Numbered from the stretch's first letter, positions 23,201 through 32,206 are shown. The stretch: DNA of 64,000 nucleotides from an uncultured Sutterella sp. (GCA_900544255.1 UQUM01000007.1:10085-74084); one strand, 5' to 3'. Notes: generated by a model from the sequence alone, not told the origin. Made by a program: numbers and translations.

Positions 23201-24343
23201 TTATCGCCTTTCCACCCACCACATTGCTACGGCCGCGAGCGACATCATGATGAGCGAGGGCAACACCGACATCAGCACCGGCGACCACGTATTGATGACG
23301 CTTAAGAACGAGAAGATGTTGTTTAAGGCGTAGAACGTGATGCCGATCATCAGCCCCACGAAGATCTTGATCGAAACGCCGCCCGAGCGTGCGTTGAGGT
23401 ACGCAAAAGGCATGGAGACCGCGAGCATCACAAAAATCGCCAGCGGATAGAAAACGCGCTTCCAAAGCGCCGATTCATAGCGCTCCGACGTCTGTTTGTT
23501 TTCCTTCAGATAGTCCACGTAAAGCCACAAATCCGCAATCCCCATACGTTCCGGACGGATGGTGAGCACCCCCAGCAAATCCGGCCGCAGATCGGTTGCC
23601 AACATCATGTCGGAATGCCGTCTTACGGTCGCCTTGTCAATCATCGGCGTTTCGTCTTTGGCAACTTTCGGCAGTTGCTCCACCACGGCATTTTTGAGGT
23701 GCCAGCCTTCGCCTCTCACATAGTCAGCGCCCGCAGCGTGAATGATGCGGGTCAATTCGCGGTCGGCGTTGAATTCAAACACGCGCCACGCGCCGGTTTT
23801 CGCCCCGCGCTCGCCGTTTACCAAACTCCGTACGTTCACAAAACGCGTCGTCTGCGCTTCGCCCGCCGCGTTTCGCACCACGTCTCGCAACCAGATGCCG
23901 GAATCGTACCCATAGGCCGTCATGGCGCCGTTCACGGTTTCAAGCTGCATCTGATCGCGCAGCTTGTAGGTCGTAGGCGCCACGAATTCCCCGAGTCCGT
24001 AGGTCGCAAGCGACAATACGATACCGGACACCGAAAGCATCCCCGCCAATTTCAAAGGGGACAACCCCGAAACGCGCAGAATCGTAAATTCGCTGTTGGC
24101 CGCCCAACGCGAAAGCGTATAGACCGCCCCCACCAACGCCGCCACCGGCATCACTTCATAAATGCGGGTGGGAAGATTCAACGTCGTCATCGTCACCGCC
24201 TGCAGAAGGCTGTAGCGCGTGCCGATGTTGCCCAACTGACGCACCAAATCAAAGAAGGCGAACAACGCCGTCAGGGCAAAAAGAATGAACAGCGACGCCA
24301 CCAACACTTCCCGCGTGAGGTGCCGGGTCATAACCTTCATCAT
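23201..24343 (-). CDS. lptG: LptG, LPS export ABC transporter permease
   Basis: 380 residues. The YjgP/YjgQ permease layout has three membrane segments near the N-terminus (about 12-130), a periplasmic jellyroll-like domain (about 135-270, with GIWLRDVVRNAAGEAQ and HAAGADYVRGEGWHL) and three C-terminal segments from about 300. LptG pairs with LptF to lift LPS from the inner membrane into the Lpt bridge. It overlaps lptF by 4 bp. The C-terminal SVLPSLIMMSLAAVAMWWVERR matches the LptG end. Confidence 0.93.
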   Translation of the reverse strand: MMKVMTRHLTREVLVASLFILFALTALFAFFDLVRQLGNIGTRYSLLQAVTMTTLNLPTRIYEVMPVAALVGAVYTLSRWAANSEFTILRVSGLSPLKLAGMLSVSGIVLSLATYGLGEFVAPTTYKLRDQMQLETVNGAMTAYGYDSGIWLRDVVRNAAGEAQTTRFVNVRSLVNGERGAKTGAWRVFEFNADRELTRIIHAAGADYVRGEGWHLKNAVVEQLPKVAKDETPMIDKATVRRHSDMMLATDLRPDLLGVLTIRPERMGIADLWLYVDYLKENKQTSERYESALWKRVFYPLAIFVMLAVSMPFAYLNARSGGVSIKIFVGLMIGITFYALNNIFSFLSVINTWSPVLMSVLPSLIMMSLAAVAMWWVERR

Positions 24344-25479
24344 TTCGCGCGCTCCTTTCGGGCTTCACGCAGCCGATAGGGCCACTCGGTCCACGCCAAG
24401 GGCAGCCAACGCGTCATCCACACCCGACGGATAAAGAGCATCGCCGTGATGAGGAATACTGACCCGTTGATGAGGATCACCCCGGTGTACCACTCCATCT
24501 TGCCGCCGCGTACCCACGTCTGCCCGATGGAAATGCCATTTAAATAGAGCACAAAGATCAGCACCGCAATCACGAGCGACAAACTGCGTCCGGCGCGGGG
24601 GTTGGTATAGGACAAAGGAATTGCGAGCAGTACGAGATTCAAAGCTGCCAAAGGCCAACTGAAGCGCCAGAGGATTTCCCCTTTCGCCGCCCGGGTGTTC
24701 AACGCAAAAAGCGTCTGCAGCGGAATTTCATCCACGCCGAGCTTCGCGATCGCCGCGTCCGCCCGCACCTGCAGGAGAAGGTCATAGCGCACGAAATCCA
24801 CCACGCGCCACGCGGCGGACTTCGTGCCGCCCGCTTCATAGCGGCGGCCGTCCGTCAAAGCGATGTAGCGGTCGCCTTCGTCCGTCTTCACGATTTCACC
24901 GGCGTCGGACTGCACCACGATCTCCTTGCCGTCCCGCGTACGCTCGCTTAAGAAAATATTCTTGATGTGCGTACCTTCGTTGTCCGCGTCTTCAATGAAA
25001 AATACGCGGTTGCCGCCCGCGGTTTCAATGAAGCGCCCTGGAGAGACGCGGTTCACGTCGTCCCGCTGCTGAAAGGTTTCCGTCGTGCGCTCGATCTGCG
25101 CCTTCGCCCACGGCGTGAGCGCGGTGGACAACACGCCCACGAGGATGATGAGCGGCAGCGAAAACTGCAGCACGGGCCGGATCCACGACAAAAGGCTGCG
25201 CCCCCCCGTACTGAACCAGACGATCATTTCACTGTCCTGCCAGCTTCGCATCATCACCATCAGAACGGCGATGAAAATCGAAACCGTCAGAAGCGGCGGC
25301 ATATTGACGAGACTTGAATACGCGACGAGTTCAAAAACCGTCGTAGAACCTACATCGCCCCCGACGGCATCGGACAAAATCTGCACAAGACCCACGGTGA
25401 GCACAATGGAAAAGAGCACCGTAAAGACGCCCCCCGTGCTGTTGGCGAGTTCGCTCACAAAGGTACGACGAAAGATCAT
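24340..25479 (-). CDS. lptF: LptF, LPS export ABC transporter permease
   Basis: 379 residues from the ATG at 25477-25479 (MIFRRTFVSELANSTGGVF, the usual LptF opening). In-frame codons continue upstream but lie outside the family. Six membrane segments surround a periplasmic domain (about 120-260) with AGGNRVFFIEDADNEGTHIKNIF-like strands. I see no purine-rich ribosome site before this ATG, unusual for this window. LptF acts with LptG and the ATPase LptB, which is encoded elsewhere. Confidence 0.92.
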   Translation of the reverse strand: MIFRRTFVSELANSTGGVFTVLFSIVLTVGLVQILSDAVGGDVGSTTVFELVAYSSLVNMPPLLTVSIFIAVLMVMMRSWQDSEMIVWFSTGGRSLLSWIRPVLQFSLPLIILVGVLSTALTPWAKAQIERTTETFQQRDDVNRVSPGRFIETAGGNRVFFIEDADNEGTHIKNIFLSERTRDGKEIVVQSDAGEIVKTDEGDRYIALTDGRRYEAGGTKSAAWRVVDFVRYDLLLQVRADAAIAKLGVDEIPLQTLFALNTRAAKGEILWRFSWPLAALNLVLLAIPLSYTNPRAGRSLSLVIAVLIFVLYLNGISIGQTWVRGGKMEWYTGVILINGSVFLITAMLFIRRVWMTRWLPLAWTEWPYRLREARKERAK

Positions 25480-25544
25480 TAAATTAAGGAGAAAAAGTAA
25501 CCGGTTGGGGCGATTGTAAAGCACGGCGCCCCGTTTTTCGGTCA

Positions 25545-25591
25545 CAAAAAACCGTCCGTTATCCGATTTCACACCGAACGCACGGACGGTT
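25545..25591 (-). terminator. Terminator after the lysine-riboswitch transporter gene
   Basis: Ten-bp perfect stem (AACCGTCCGT at 25550-25559, ACGGACGGTT at 25582-25591). On the minus strand it is followed by TTTTTT. It lies 17 bp past the transporter stop. Confidence 0.85.
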
Positions 25592-25607
25592 GACGTCAAA
25601 ATGTGAC

Positions 25608-27149
25608 TTAAGCCGCGTCGGGTTCGCGCTTCTGAGACCAGAAATGCAGCACCGTCGTCGCGCCGATCAGGGTCACCAAAGCCGCACCGAGACTCGCAAA
25701 GAGGTTGGCGCCGGTAACGCCCGCCACAAGGTAGCCGACGCCCGCCGAAACCGCAGCGAGAAGCGAATACGGCAACTGCGTCGACACGTGATCAATATGG
25801 CGGCAGCGGCTCCCTGCCGACGACAGAATCGTCGTGTCCGAAATGGGCGAACAGTGATCCCCGAAAACCGAGCCCGCCAACGTTGCCGAAAGCACCACGA
25901 CCGTCAGCTGCGGATCCAAAGCCTGCACGATGGGCACCACGATCGGAATCAGAATCCCGAACGTCCCCCAGGCCGTCCCCATCGAGAATGAAAGGAACGC
26001 CGCAATCGCAAAGACCAAGACGGGCAGGAGCATCGCCGACATCCCCGAGCTCGTCACCACGCCTTCCATGAACTGCGGCGCCTGCAGAAGATCACGGCAC
26101 ACGCCCGAAAGCGTCCACGCGAGAATAAGGATGATGTTCGCGGGAAGCATCATCTTCATGCCTTCTACGGCGCCGTTCATAAATTCGCTGAACGTCACCA
26201 AGCGGCGCGGCACGAACATCAGAAGCGCCACCACGATGGCGGAGAAAGACGCCCACACGAGCGAAATCGACGCCGACGAATTACCGATGGCCGCCATGAA
26301 GGTATGGTACTTCGCGTCCTCCCCCCAGTAGCCGCCCGAATACATCAAAGCGAGCACCGCGCAGATAATGAGCGCCGCCAGAGGCACCAACATATCCCAC
26401 ACCGTACCGCGGGGATTGCAGGGCGGTTCCTTTCGTTCCACAGTCGCCGCTTCGTCGCTTAATTCACCCTTCTGCGCCCGCAGTTCCGCGCGGCGCATGG
26501 GACCGAAGTCAAAATTCGTCGTGCAGATAAAACCCACGAGCACGAGACTTAAGAGCGCGTAAAAGTTCCACGGAATGGTTGAAACAAAAGCGCCCAATTC
26601 GCTTTCAAAGGCGCCGGTACTCTTTAAAGACGAACCCACGGCCGCCGCCCAGCTCGAAATCGGAGCAATGATGCAGATGGGAGCCGCGGTACTGTCGATG
26701 ATATAGGCAAGCTTTTCGCGGCTGATGCGGTATAGGTCCGTGAGGGGCCGCATCACCGTTCCCACCGTGAGGCAGTTGAAGTAATCGTCGATGAAGATCG
26801 CAATCCCCAATCCCGACGTCGCAGTGAGCGTCGAGCGGCGTCCCTTGATGAGACGAGTCGCCGCCTTCCCGTAAGCATGGGTGCCGCCCGCCATCGTAAT
26901 GACGTAAATCAGGGCGCCCAAAAGCGAGCAGAAGATGAGGATGTTGAAGTCGAGCTTTTCCGCCATCATCTTGAAGGCGAATTCCGTCGTACCCATCACA
27001 ATATTGGCACCGGTACCGCAGGCATAAATAAGGGTACCCGTAAAAATCCCCACCAACAGGGAAGAGAACACTTCCTTCGTGATGAGGGCAAGTCCGATAG
27101 CCACGATGGGCGGAACAATGGATAGCCACTCGGCGGCATAAGGTTGCAT
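25608..27149 (-). CDS. lysW: NhaC-family transporter, predicted lysine importer (LysW type)
   Basis: 513 residues from the ATG at 27147-27149 (AGGAAA upstream). About 11-12 membrane segments; NhaC-superfamily motifs include GLGIAIFIDDYFNCLTVG at about 112-129, IIDSTAAPICIIAPISSWAAAVG at about 150-172, SFSMGTAWGTFGILIPI near 395 and SVFGDHCSPISDTTILSSAGS near 430. By sequence alone it would be called a Na+/H+ antiporter. It lies directly behind a lysine riboswitch with its own terminator, so it most likely imports lysine (with Na+ or H+). Comparative genomics has named such NhaC relatives LysW. An amino-acid antiport role is an alternative. A terminator follows. Confidence 0.85.
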   Translation of the reverse strand: MQPYAAEWLSIVPPIVAIGLALITKEVFSSLLVGIFTGTLIYACGTGANIVMGTTEFAFKMMAEKLDFNILIFCSLLGALIYVITMAGGTHAYGKAATRLIKGRRSTLTATSGLGIAIFIDDYFNCLTVGTVMRPLTDLYRISREKLAYIIDSTAAPICIIAPISSWAAAVGSSLKSTGAFESELGAFVSTIPWNFYALLSLVLVGFICTTNFDFGPMRRAELRAQKGELSDEAATVERKEPPCNPRGTVWDMLVPLAALIICAVLALMYSGGYWGEDAKYHTFMAAIGNSSASISLVWASFSAIVVALLMFVPRRLVTFSEFMNGAVEGMKMMLPANIILILAWTLSGVCRDLLQAPQFMEGVVTSSGMSAMLLPVLVFAIAAFLSFSMGTAWGTFGILIPIVVPIVQALDPQLTVVVLSATLAGSVFGDHCSPISDTTILSSAGSRCRHIDHVSTQLPYSLLAAVSAGVGYLVAGVTGANLFASLGAALVTLIGATTVLHFWSQKREPDAA

Positions 27150-27179
27150 GATGTGTTTCCTAAAAAAATGCAAAGCCCA

Positions 27180-27210
27180 AAAAACAAAAAGCTACATCCA
27201 TCGATGCAGC
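27180..27210 (-). terminator. Riboswitch expression-platform terminator
   Basis: On the minus strand GCTGCATC pairs with GATGTAGC (plus 27203-27210 and 27191-27198, one G-T pair) with a 4-nt loop and is followed by a T tract broken by a single G. It lies between the lysine aptamer and the transporter start, as in transcription-attenuating L-box switches: lysine-bound aptamer allows the terminator. Confidence 0.85.
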
Positions 27211-27237
27211 CTTCCCTTAAGCCGGAAACCCAACACC

Positions 27238-27402
27238 GATAGCTCCTCTGCCGCGCTCTTACGGCAGGAGTCAACCGGATATTGTCCGGTTGCCCAACGC
27301 CGATTCCCCGCCGGGAACCCGTTTCGGCCGTCGGACCTTTCACACGTCGTCACGGGGTGCCCCCTCGGACGGTTACTCTTTCGGCGACGGCGCCTCTATC
27401 AC
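27238..27402 (-). ncRNA. Lysine riboswitch (L-box) aptamer
   Basis: Read on the minus strand, about 165 nt carry the conserved L-box elements in order: GATAGAGGCGC at the start, AAGAGTAACC, GTGAAAGGTCC, GGCCGAA with a long GC-rich arm, GGTTGACTCC and the closing GAGGAGCTATC, whose GCTATC pairs with the opening GATAG(A). A terminator hairpin and then the NhaC-family transporter follow. The aptamer binds L-lysine and turns off downstream transcription when lysine is plentiful. Confidence 0.9.
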
Positions 27403-27531
27403 TTTTTTTTCCTGCGGCGAACTTTGCCATAAAAAAAACCGTTTGTCAGCTATTTTTATGGTTATTTCGTCGAAGTGAGCGTATTTTACCGATAAATTTC
27501 AGACACCCTACTCACAAACGCCTAGCTGCCG

Positions 27532-27831
27532 TCAGCGCGCATTTTCTTTCGTCTGCGCCGTGTCAAAATCCAAAAAGGCCTGCTTCAGCCGATTGTGCTT
27601 CACCTTGAAAAGGAGCCTTTCCCGCGACTCGGGGCTGTGCTCATCGATGACGACCGCCCCCTCGATCGGACAGAGCCGGCGACAGTGCGGCCCTTCGGAA
27701 TCGTCCACACATTCCGTGCAACGTCCGAATCGAATCCAAAATTCGCCGTCGCGCTCTCGAATGGCTTCGTTGGGGCATTCCGGCAGACAAACGCCGCAAC
27801 CGATGCATTCTTCCGTAATCCGATACGCCAT
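27532..27831 (-). CDS. YfhL-type 2[4Fe-4S] ferredoxin
   Basis: 99 residues from the ATG at 27829-27831. Two clusters of cysteines: CIGCGVCLPECPNEAI at about 10-25 (classical CxxCxxCxxxCP) and CTECVDDSEGPHCRRLCPIEGAV at about 38-60, where the second motif carries the insertion typical of YfhL/Alvin-type ferredoxins. It carries electrons in the cytoplasm; the partner is unknown. The start overlaps the coaD stop by one base, and the fdx-coaD-rsmD order is common in betaproteobacteria. The C-terminal tail is polar. Confidence 0.92.
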   Translation of the reverse strand: MAYRITEECIGCGVCLPECPNEAIRERDGEFWIRFGRCTECVDDSEGPHCRRLCPIEGAVVIDEHSPESRERLLFKVKHNRLKQAFLDFDTAQTKENAR

Positions 27832-28316
27832 CAGTCGCCTCTTTTTTGAAACTTCGCCGTGAGGGCAACCGCCGTCGCACGCGTCACGCAATCCGACACA
27901 TCACCCCCCAAGGACGCAATTTCCCGCACCAACGTGCCCGAAATATGCTGAACCTCGGGCGTAGGTGTCAGAAACACCGTTTCCACGCCGGCCATCCGTC
28001 GGTTCATCAGCGCCATCGGCACTTCGTACTCATAGTCCGAAGCGTTGCGGGCGCTGCGAACCACGACGGCGACGTCCCGACGTCGGCAAAAGTCCGCAAG
28101 GAGACCGGTAAATCCTTCCGCCGTAACGTTCGTCAGTCCCGCGCAGTCTGCCTTCACTAACGCCAGGCGTTCTTCCAAGGAAAAAAGCGGCGACTTCTTA
28201 CTGCTTTCCGCGACCGCCACAATCACTTCGTCAAAAAGCGTCGCCGCCCGCCGCACGATATCCAAGTGCCCCTGCGTCACCGGGTCAAACGTTCCGGGAT
28301 ACACCGCCCTCGTCAT
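27831..28316 (-). CDS. coaD: Phosphopantetheine adenylyltransferase
   Basis: 161 residues, the standard length. YPGTFDPVTQGHLDIVRRA at about 6-24 contains the TxGH nucleotidyltransferase signature, VVVRSARNASDYEYEVPMALMNR and HISGTLVREIASLGGDVS the phosphopantetheine/ATP loops. It adenylates 4'-phosphopantetheine in coenzyme A synthesis. One difference from many homologues: RSARNASD where RGLRAVSD is usual. It overlaps rsmD by 4 bp and the ferredoxin gene by 1 bp. Confidence 0.94.
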   Translation of the reverse strand: MTRAVYPGTFDPVTQGHLDIVRRAATLFDEVIVAVAESSKKSPLFSLEERLALVKADCAGLTNVTAEGFTGLLADFCRRRDVAVVVRSARNASDYEYEVPMALMNRRMAGVETVFLTPTPEVQHISGTLVREIASLGGDVSDCVTRATAVALTAKFQKRGD

Positions 28317-29020
28317 GCTGCCTCCGTCATCTGCGCCAGAAGGTAAAAAACGGCGCCCGCCTTTCCCCGGCGCACGCTGTGAAAACCTTCAGCCGTCAAC
28401 CGATCCTCTGAGAATTCTTCCGGGCTTTCCACGTACACGTATGCTCCGGAGGCAAGCCGCGCCTTCACGGCTCTGAGTGCCTTCGCCTGCAGTTCGGCAG
28501 CAAACGGGGGATCAATAAATACCAAGTCGTACGTTCGCGCCGTTTGGGCGAGGAACACAAACACGTCTTCGGCATAAACCGACACTTCGTGGGCCTTTAA
28601 TTTCTTGACGGTTTCCCGAATCGCGTCCGCACCGCGCCGGTTCATTTCCACCACGTCCGCAGCCGCCGCACCGCGGCTGACTGCTTCAAGGCCCATCGCA
28701 CCGCTGCCCGCAAACATATCGAGCGCCCGAAGCCCCTCCAAGGTGCCGCCGAAAAAGTGCATCAGCCAATCAAACACGGTCTCCCGCACCCGATCTGGCG
28801 TGGGACGCAGGCCTTCCCGATCACCGACCGCAAGCGGCGTTCGCTTAAAGCGCCCGCCGACAATCCGAACGATCCCCCCGGAGCCCCGTCCGGTTGGTAA
28901 ACTAAGCGTCTTATTCGATTTTTTTCGCGAAGCTGTCGTGCCCGTCCGTTTTCGGTCTTCCGACCCACGGTTCGGTCGCCGTCCGCTCGCCCCTTTTTTC
29001 CGCTGATTTTCTGCCGCCAT
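28313..29020 (-). CDS. rsmD: 16S rRNA (guanine-966-N2)-methyltransferase
   Basis: 235 residues from the ATG at 29018-29020. The N-terminal ~45 residues (basic, Arg/Lys/Gly-rich) are longer than the family norm, since RsmD usually opens with the IVRIVGGRFKR strand found here at about 48-58; no nearer start codon is available. SAM-binding DMFAGSGAMGLEA at about 99-111 and catalytic VFIDPPF at about 165-171 are intact. It methylates G966 in 30S subunits. Its start codon overlaps the start of divergent ftsY, so each promoter must lie in the other gene. Confidence 0.9.
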   Translation of the reverse strand: MAAENQRKKGASGRRPNRGSEDRKRTGTTASRKKSNKTLSLPTGRGSGGIVRIVGGRFKRTPLAVGDREGLRPTPDRVRETVFDWLMHFFGGTLEGLRALDMFAGSGAMGLEAVSRGAAAADVVEMNRRGADAIRETVKKLKAHEVSVYAEDVFVFLAQTARTYDLVFIDPPFAAELQAKALRAVKARLASGAYVYVESPEEFSEDRLTAEGFHSVRRGKAGAVFYLLAQMTEAA

Positions 29021-29933
29021 GGGTTTCTTTGCTCGTTTAAAAGAAGGGTTGCACCGCACCCGAGTCAATCTTGCCGGTCTCTTTTCCGGCGCCGTCGTCG
29101 ATGAAGACTTTTTCGACGAATTGGAAACGTCCCTCATTGCCGCCGACATCGGCTATGAGCCGACGCGCCTTATCCTACAGCGTCTGAAGGATACTGTGAA
29201 ACTGAACGGACTTAAAACTCCCGAAGAAGTCCGCCGGGCGCTCCGGGACGAAATCGTACGGATTCTGCTCCCTGCACAAAAACCTTTGGACGTCAACCGC
29301 GCCAAACCCTTCGTGATGATGATGGCGGGCGTAAACGGCGCGGGGAAAACCACCACCATTGGCAAAATCGCCAAGTGGCTCGCGTCCGACAACAAAACCG
29401 TCCTCCTTGCCGCCGCCGACACGTTCCGCGCCGCGGCCCGCGAGCAGCTTGCCGTCTGGGGCGAACGCAACCGTATCGACGTCGTGAGCCAAACGGGGGG
29501 CGACCCCGCCGCCGTCGCTTTTGACGCCGTATCCGCGGGAAATGCCCGTCATCTGGACGTCGTCATCACGGATACCGCGGGACGCCTTCCCACACAGACG
29601 AACCTCATGGAAGAATTAGGTCGCATCCGCCGCTCTCAGGCAAAGGCCCTGGAAGGCGCGCCGCACGAAGTGATTTTGGTCGTGGACGGCACCAACGGCC
29701 AGAATGCCCTCGCTCAGGTAAAAACCTTCGACGCCTTTGCACAGTTGACGGGCCTCATCGTCACGAAATTGGACGGTACCGCCAAGGGTGGTGTCTTGGT
29801 GGCCATCACCGCGTCCCGCGGCGACCGGCCGCTTCCCATCTACTTCGTGGGGGTCGGTGAAAAGATTGACGATCTGCAGCCCTTTAATGCCCGGGCCTTT
29901 GCCAATGCCCTGGTGGGAATTGACGAAGACTGA
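29019..29933 (+). CDS. ftsY: FtsY, signal recognition particle receptor
   Basis: 304 residues: the NG domain with almost no acidic A domain. N-domain GFFARLKEGLHRTRVNLAG at 2-20; GTPase motifs GVNGAGKTTTIGKIA at about 103-117, DTFRAAAREQL, DTAGR, TKLDGTAKGG and the closing GVGEKIDDLQPFNA. It docks SRP-ribosome complexes to the inner membrane and SecYEG. The start codon overlaps that of rsmD on the other strand and I see no ribosome site, so the exact start is less sure than the gene. Confidence 0.93.
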   Translation: MGFFARLKEGLHRTRVNLAGLFSGAVVDEDFFDELETSLIAADIGYEPTRLILQRLKDTVKLNGLKTPEEVRRALRDEIVRILLPAQKPLDVNRAKPFVMMMAGVNGAGKTTTIGKIAKWLASDNKTVLLAAADTFRAAAREQLAVWGERNRIDVVSQTGGDPAAVAFDAVSAGNARHLDVVITDTAGRLPTQTNLMEELGRIRRSQAKALEGAPHEVILVVDGTNGQNALAQVKTFDAFAQLTGLIVTKLDGTAKGGVLVAITASRGDRPLPIYFVGVGEKIDDLQPFNARAFANALVGIDED

Positions 29934-30006
29934 GGCCGATTGTCGCCTCCTCGTCATAAAACGAGACTAAAGTCGTTGCACCGGATATTGTGAGAGAGAA
30001 ATTTCC

Positions 30007-31506
30007 ATGGCAGAAAAAAAAGAGCCGCTTTTAGGCGCCGTCGACTTAGGCAGCAACAGCTTTCGCGTTGAAATCGGGCGACTCGTTGCCGGACAAATCC
30101 TGACGGAAAGCTATTGGAAGGAAACCGTGCGGCTTGCCGCGGGTTTTGATGACGAAGGGTATTTGACGCCTCAGGCACAACAACGCGCCTTGGAGGCGCT
30201 CGCACGCTTTAAGGAAAAGTTGGCGGGGGTCAACCCAAAATACATCCGTGCCGTGGGCACGCAGGCACTGCGCATTGCCAAAAATTCCGCCGAATTTCTC
30301 CCCAAGGCCGAAGCAGCCCTGGGACATTCCATTGAGATCATCGCCGGCCGCGAAGAAGCGCGTCTCGTTTTCGCAGGGTGTGCGCATACGCTGCCGCCTT
30401 CTCCGGAAAAGCGCCTCGTCGTCGACATCGGCGGTGCTTCAACGGAACTCATCATCGGTTCCGGCACTGAAGCGCACTGCTGTGAATCCTTCCACGTGGG
30501 CTGCGTCAATACGTCCGTCACGTTCTTTGAGGACGGCAAACTCACGGCCCGGGCCTTTAAGTCGGCGCAGCTTGCCGCTCAGGCCGAATTCGAAGAAGCC
30601 GCCCAGGAATTCGGCGCCCGCAACTGGGACGCCGCCTACGGGAGCGCCGGCACGATCGGCGCCGTCGCCGAAATCGGCCAATCACTTGGACTCACCAACT
30701 GCATCGTCACGCCGGCCCTTTTAAAGTACCTGCGGGAAATGCTGATCGAATTCGGCGACATCCGCCGCATCAAGATTGCGGGGCTCAAAGATGATCGCCG
30801 GGAAGTGATCGCCGGGGGCGTCGCCGTTCTCTCCGCCGTTTTTGAAACATTCGGCATCAAAGAAATGCGGCCGGCTGCCGGCGCCCTGCGAGTCGGGCTG
30901 CTTTACAACATTCTGGGTCGGCGCGACCAGCACGACACCCGAGATACGACCGTGGCCGCCGTTTTAAAACGCACCCACGTCGATCGGCTGCAGGCCGCGC
31001 GGGTCGCGGGGCTTGCCGACAAATTTTTCATCGAACTTTCGGACGGCGCACCTGAAACCGAATCCCGAAAAATTCTGCAGTGGGCGGCCTCCCTGCACGA
31101 AACCGGCAAAATGATCAGCCCCAGCGGCTACCATAAACACAGCAGCTACATTCTCAAAAACCTCGATCTCGCGGGCTTTTCCCGAGAAGATCAAACGACG
31201 ATGGCCACCGTCGTTCTTGCGCAGCGCGGGAACCTAAAAAAAGTGGAAGAGGCACTCACGAACGCTAAACTCACCCGCATGATTGCGGCGATTCGGCTTG
31301 CTGTCATCTTTGCGCACGCCCGGCGCACCGTTCGGCTGCCGCAGTGGCGGCTTTCGATGGCAAACCGCACGATCTGCCTTACGGTGGATAAGGCGTGGTT
31401 CGCAAGGCACCCCTTGACCGAATATCTTCTCACGGAAGAAGAAGGCGTGTGGGAACGGGTAGGATTCCGCTTCGCGTTGGAAAAACAGGATTTCCGCAAC
31501 GCCTGA
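30007..31506 (+). CDS. ppx: Exopolyphosphatase / pppGpp phosphohydrolase (Ppx/GppA)
   Basis: 499 residues. The actin-like ATPase fold shows VDLGSNSFRVEIGRL at about 14-28 (phosphate 1), AVGTQALRIAKNSAEF, catalytic-Glu region AGREEARLVFAG at about 115-126, VVDIGGASTELIIG at about 138-151 (phosphate 2) and a C-terminal HD-like helical domain (about 305-499, HETGKMISPSGYHKHSSYIL). It releases phosphate from polyphosphate ends and may also cut pppGpp. Seventy-three bp after ftsY; GAGAGAG serves as ribosome site. Confidence 0.92.
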   Translation: MAEKKEPLLGAVDLGSNSFRVEIGRLVAGQILTESYWKETVRLAAGFDDEGYLTPQAQQRALEALARFKEKLAGVNPKYIRAVGTQALRIAKNSAEFLPKAEAALGHSIEIIAGREEARLVFAGCAHTLPPSPEKRLVVDIGGASTELIIGSGTEAHCCESFHVGCVNTSVTFFEDGKLTARAFKSAQLAAQAEFEEAAQEFGARNWDAAYGSAGTIGAVAEIGQSLGLTNCIVTPALLKYLREMLIEFGDIRRIKIAGLKDDRREVIAGGVAVLSAVFETFGIKEMRPAAGALRVGLLYNILGRRDQHDTRDTTVAAVLKRTHVDRLQAARVAGLADKFFIELSDGAPETESRKILQWAASLHETGKMISPSGYHKHSSYILKNLDLAGFSREDQTTMATVVLAQRGNLKKVEEALTNAKLTRMIAAIRLAVIFAHARRTVRLPQWRLSMANRTICLTVDKAWFARHPLTEYLLTEEEGVWERVGFRFALEKQDFRNA

Positions 31507-31528
31507 GAACCTTTTAACGAGACTTGTC

Positions 31529-32206
31529 GTGATACAGATTACCGATCCGATCGTTCAATTTGTCAACGTCGGCGTGGAGCTTGACGGTAAACCGCGTTTG
31601 TCGGGCATCTCTTTTGCCATCGCCCGCGGCGCCTTTGTGTACTTACACGGCCAAACGGGCTGCGGCAAGTCGCTCGTGTTAAAACTCATTGCGGGGCTCG
31701 CCACACCCACGACGGGTGAAGTCCGCGTCGCAGGCGACGCCGTCAACACGTTCAACGACCTGCAACGCCGTCAGCTGAGGCGCTCTATCGGCATCATGAG
31801 CCAGGAAGGCCTGCTTTTAAAGGATCGAACGGTGTTTGAAAACGTCATGCTTCCGACGCTTGCCGCAGGCGAAAGCTACAAAGAAGCCAAACGCCGCGCC
31901 ACCGAAGCGCTTACGCACTGCCATATTGCGGATCTTGCGGATTACCCGCCGCAGGAATTGTCCTACGGGCAACGTCAGATTGCGTGCCTTGCGCGCGCCG
32001 TCGTCAACAGTCCCAAACTGATTCTCGCCGACGAGCCGGCCGCGCACCTTGACATGGAAAACGCCCAGCAACTGATGAACCTCCTCGGGGACTTTTCGCT
32101 CCGAGGCGTCCCCGTTATCGTGGCGTCGCACTTAAACGTTCAGCCCGAAAACATTGCCGTAGATTCTTTGAAACTTACCCCCACCGGAGTCGAAGTATGC
32201 GATTGA
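31529..32206 (+). CDS. ftsE: FtsE, cell-division ABC ATPase
   Basis: 225 residues from a GTG at 31529. Walker A GQTGCGKS is at about 45-52, Walker B LILADEPAAHLD at about 163-174 with catalytic Glu present, and switch His in VASH. The signature reads LSYGQRQ where LSGGEQQ is usual, so the second Gly is replaced by Tyr. FtsE with FtsX anchors EnvC at the septum; an envC is present at 11768. The order ftsY-ppx-ftsE-ftsX-rpoH supports the call. It overlaps ftsX by 10 bp. Confidence 0.9.
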   Translation: MIQITDPIVQFVNVGVELDGKPRLSGISFAIARGAFVYLHGQTGCGKSLVLKLIAGLATPTTGEVRVAGDAVNTFNDLQRRQLRRSIGIMSQEGLLLKDRTVFENVMLPTLAAGESYKEAKRRATEALTHCHIADLADYPPQELSYGQRQIACLARAVVNSPKLILADEPAAHLDMENAQQLMNLLGDFSLRGVPVIVASHLNVQPENIAVDSLKLTPTGVEVCD

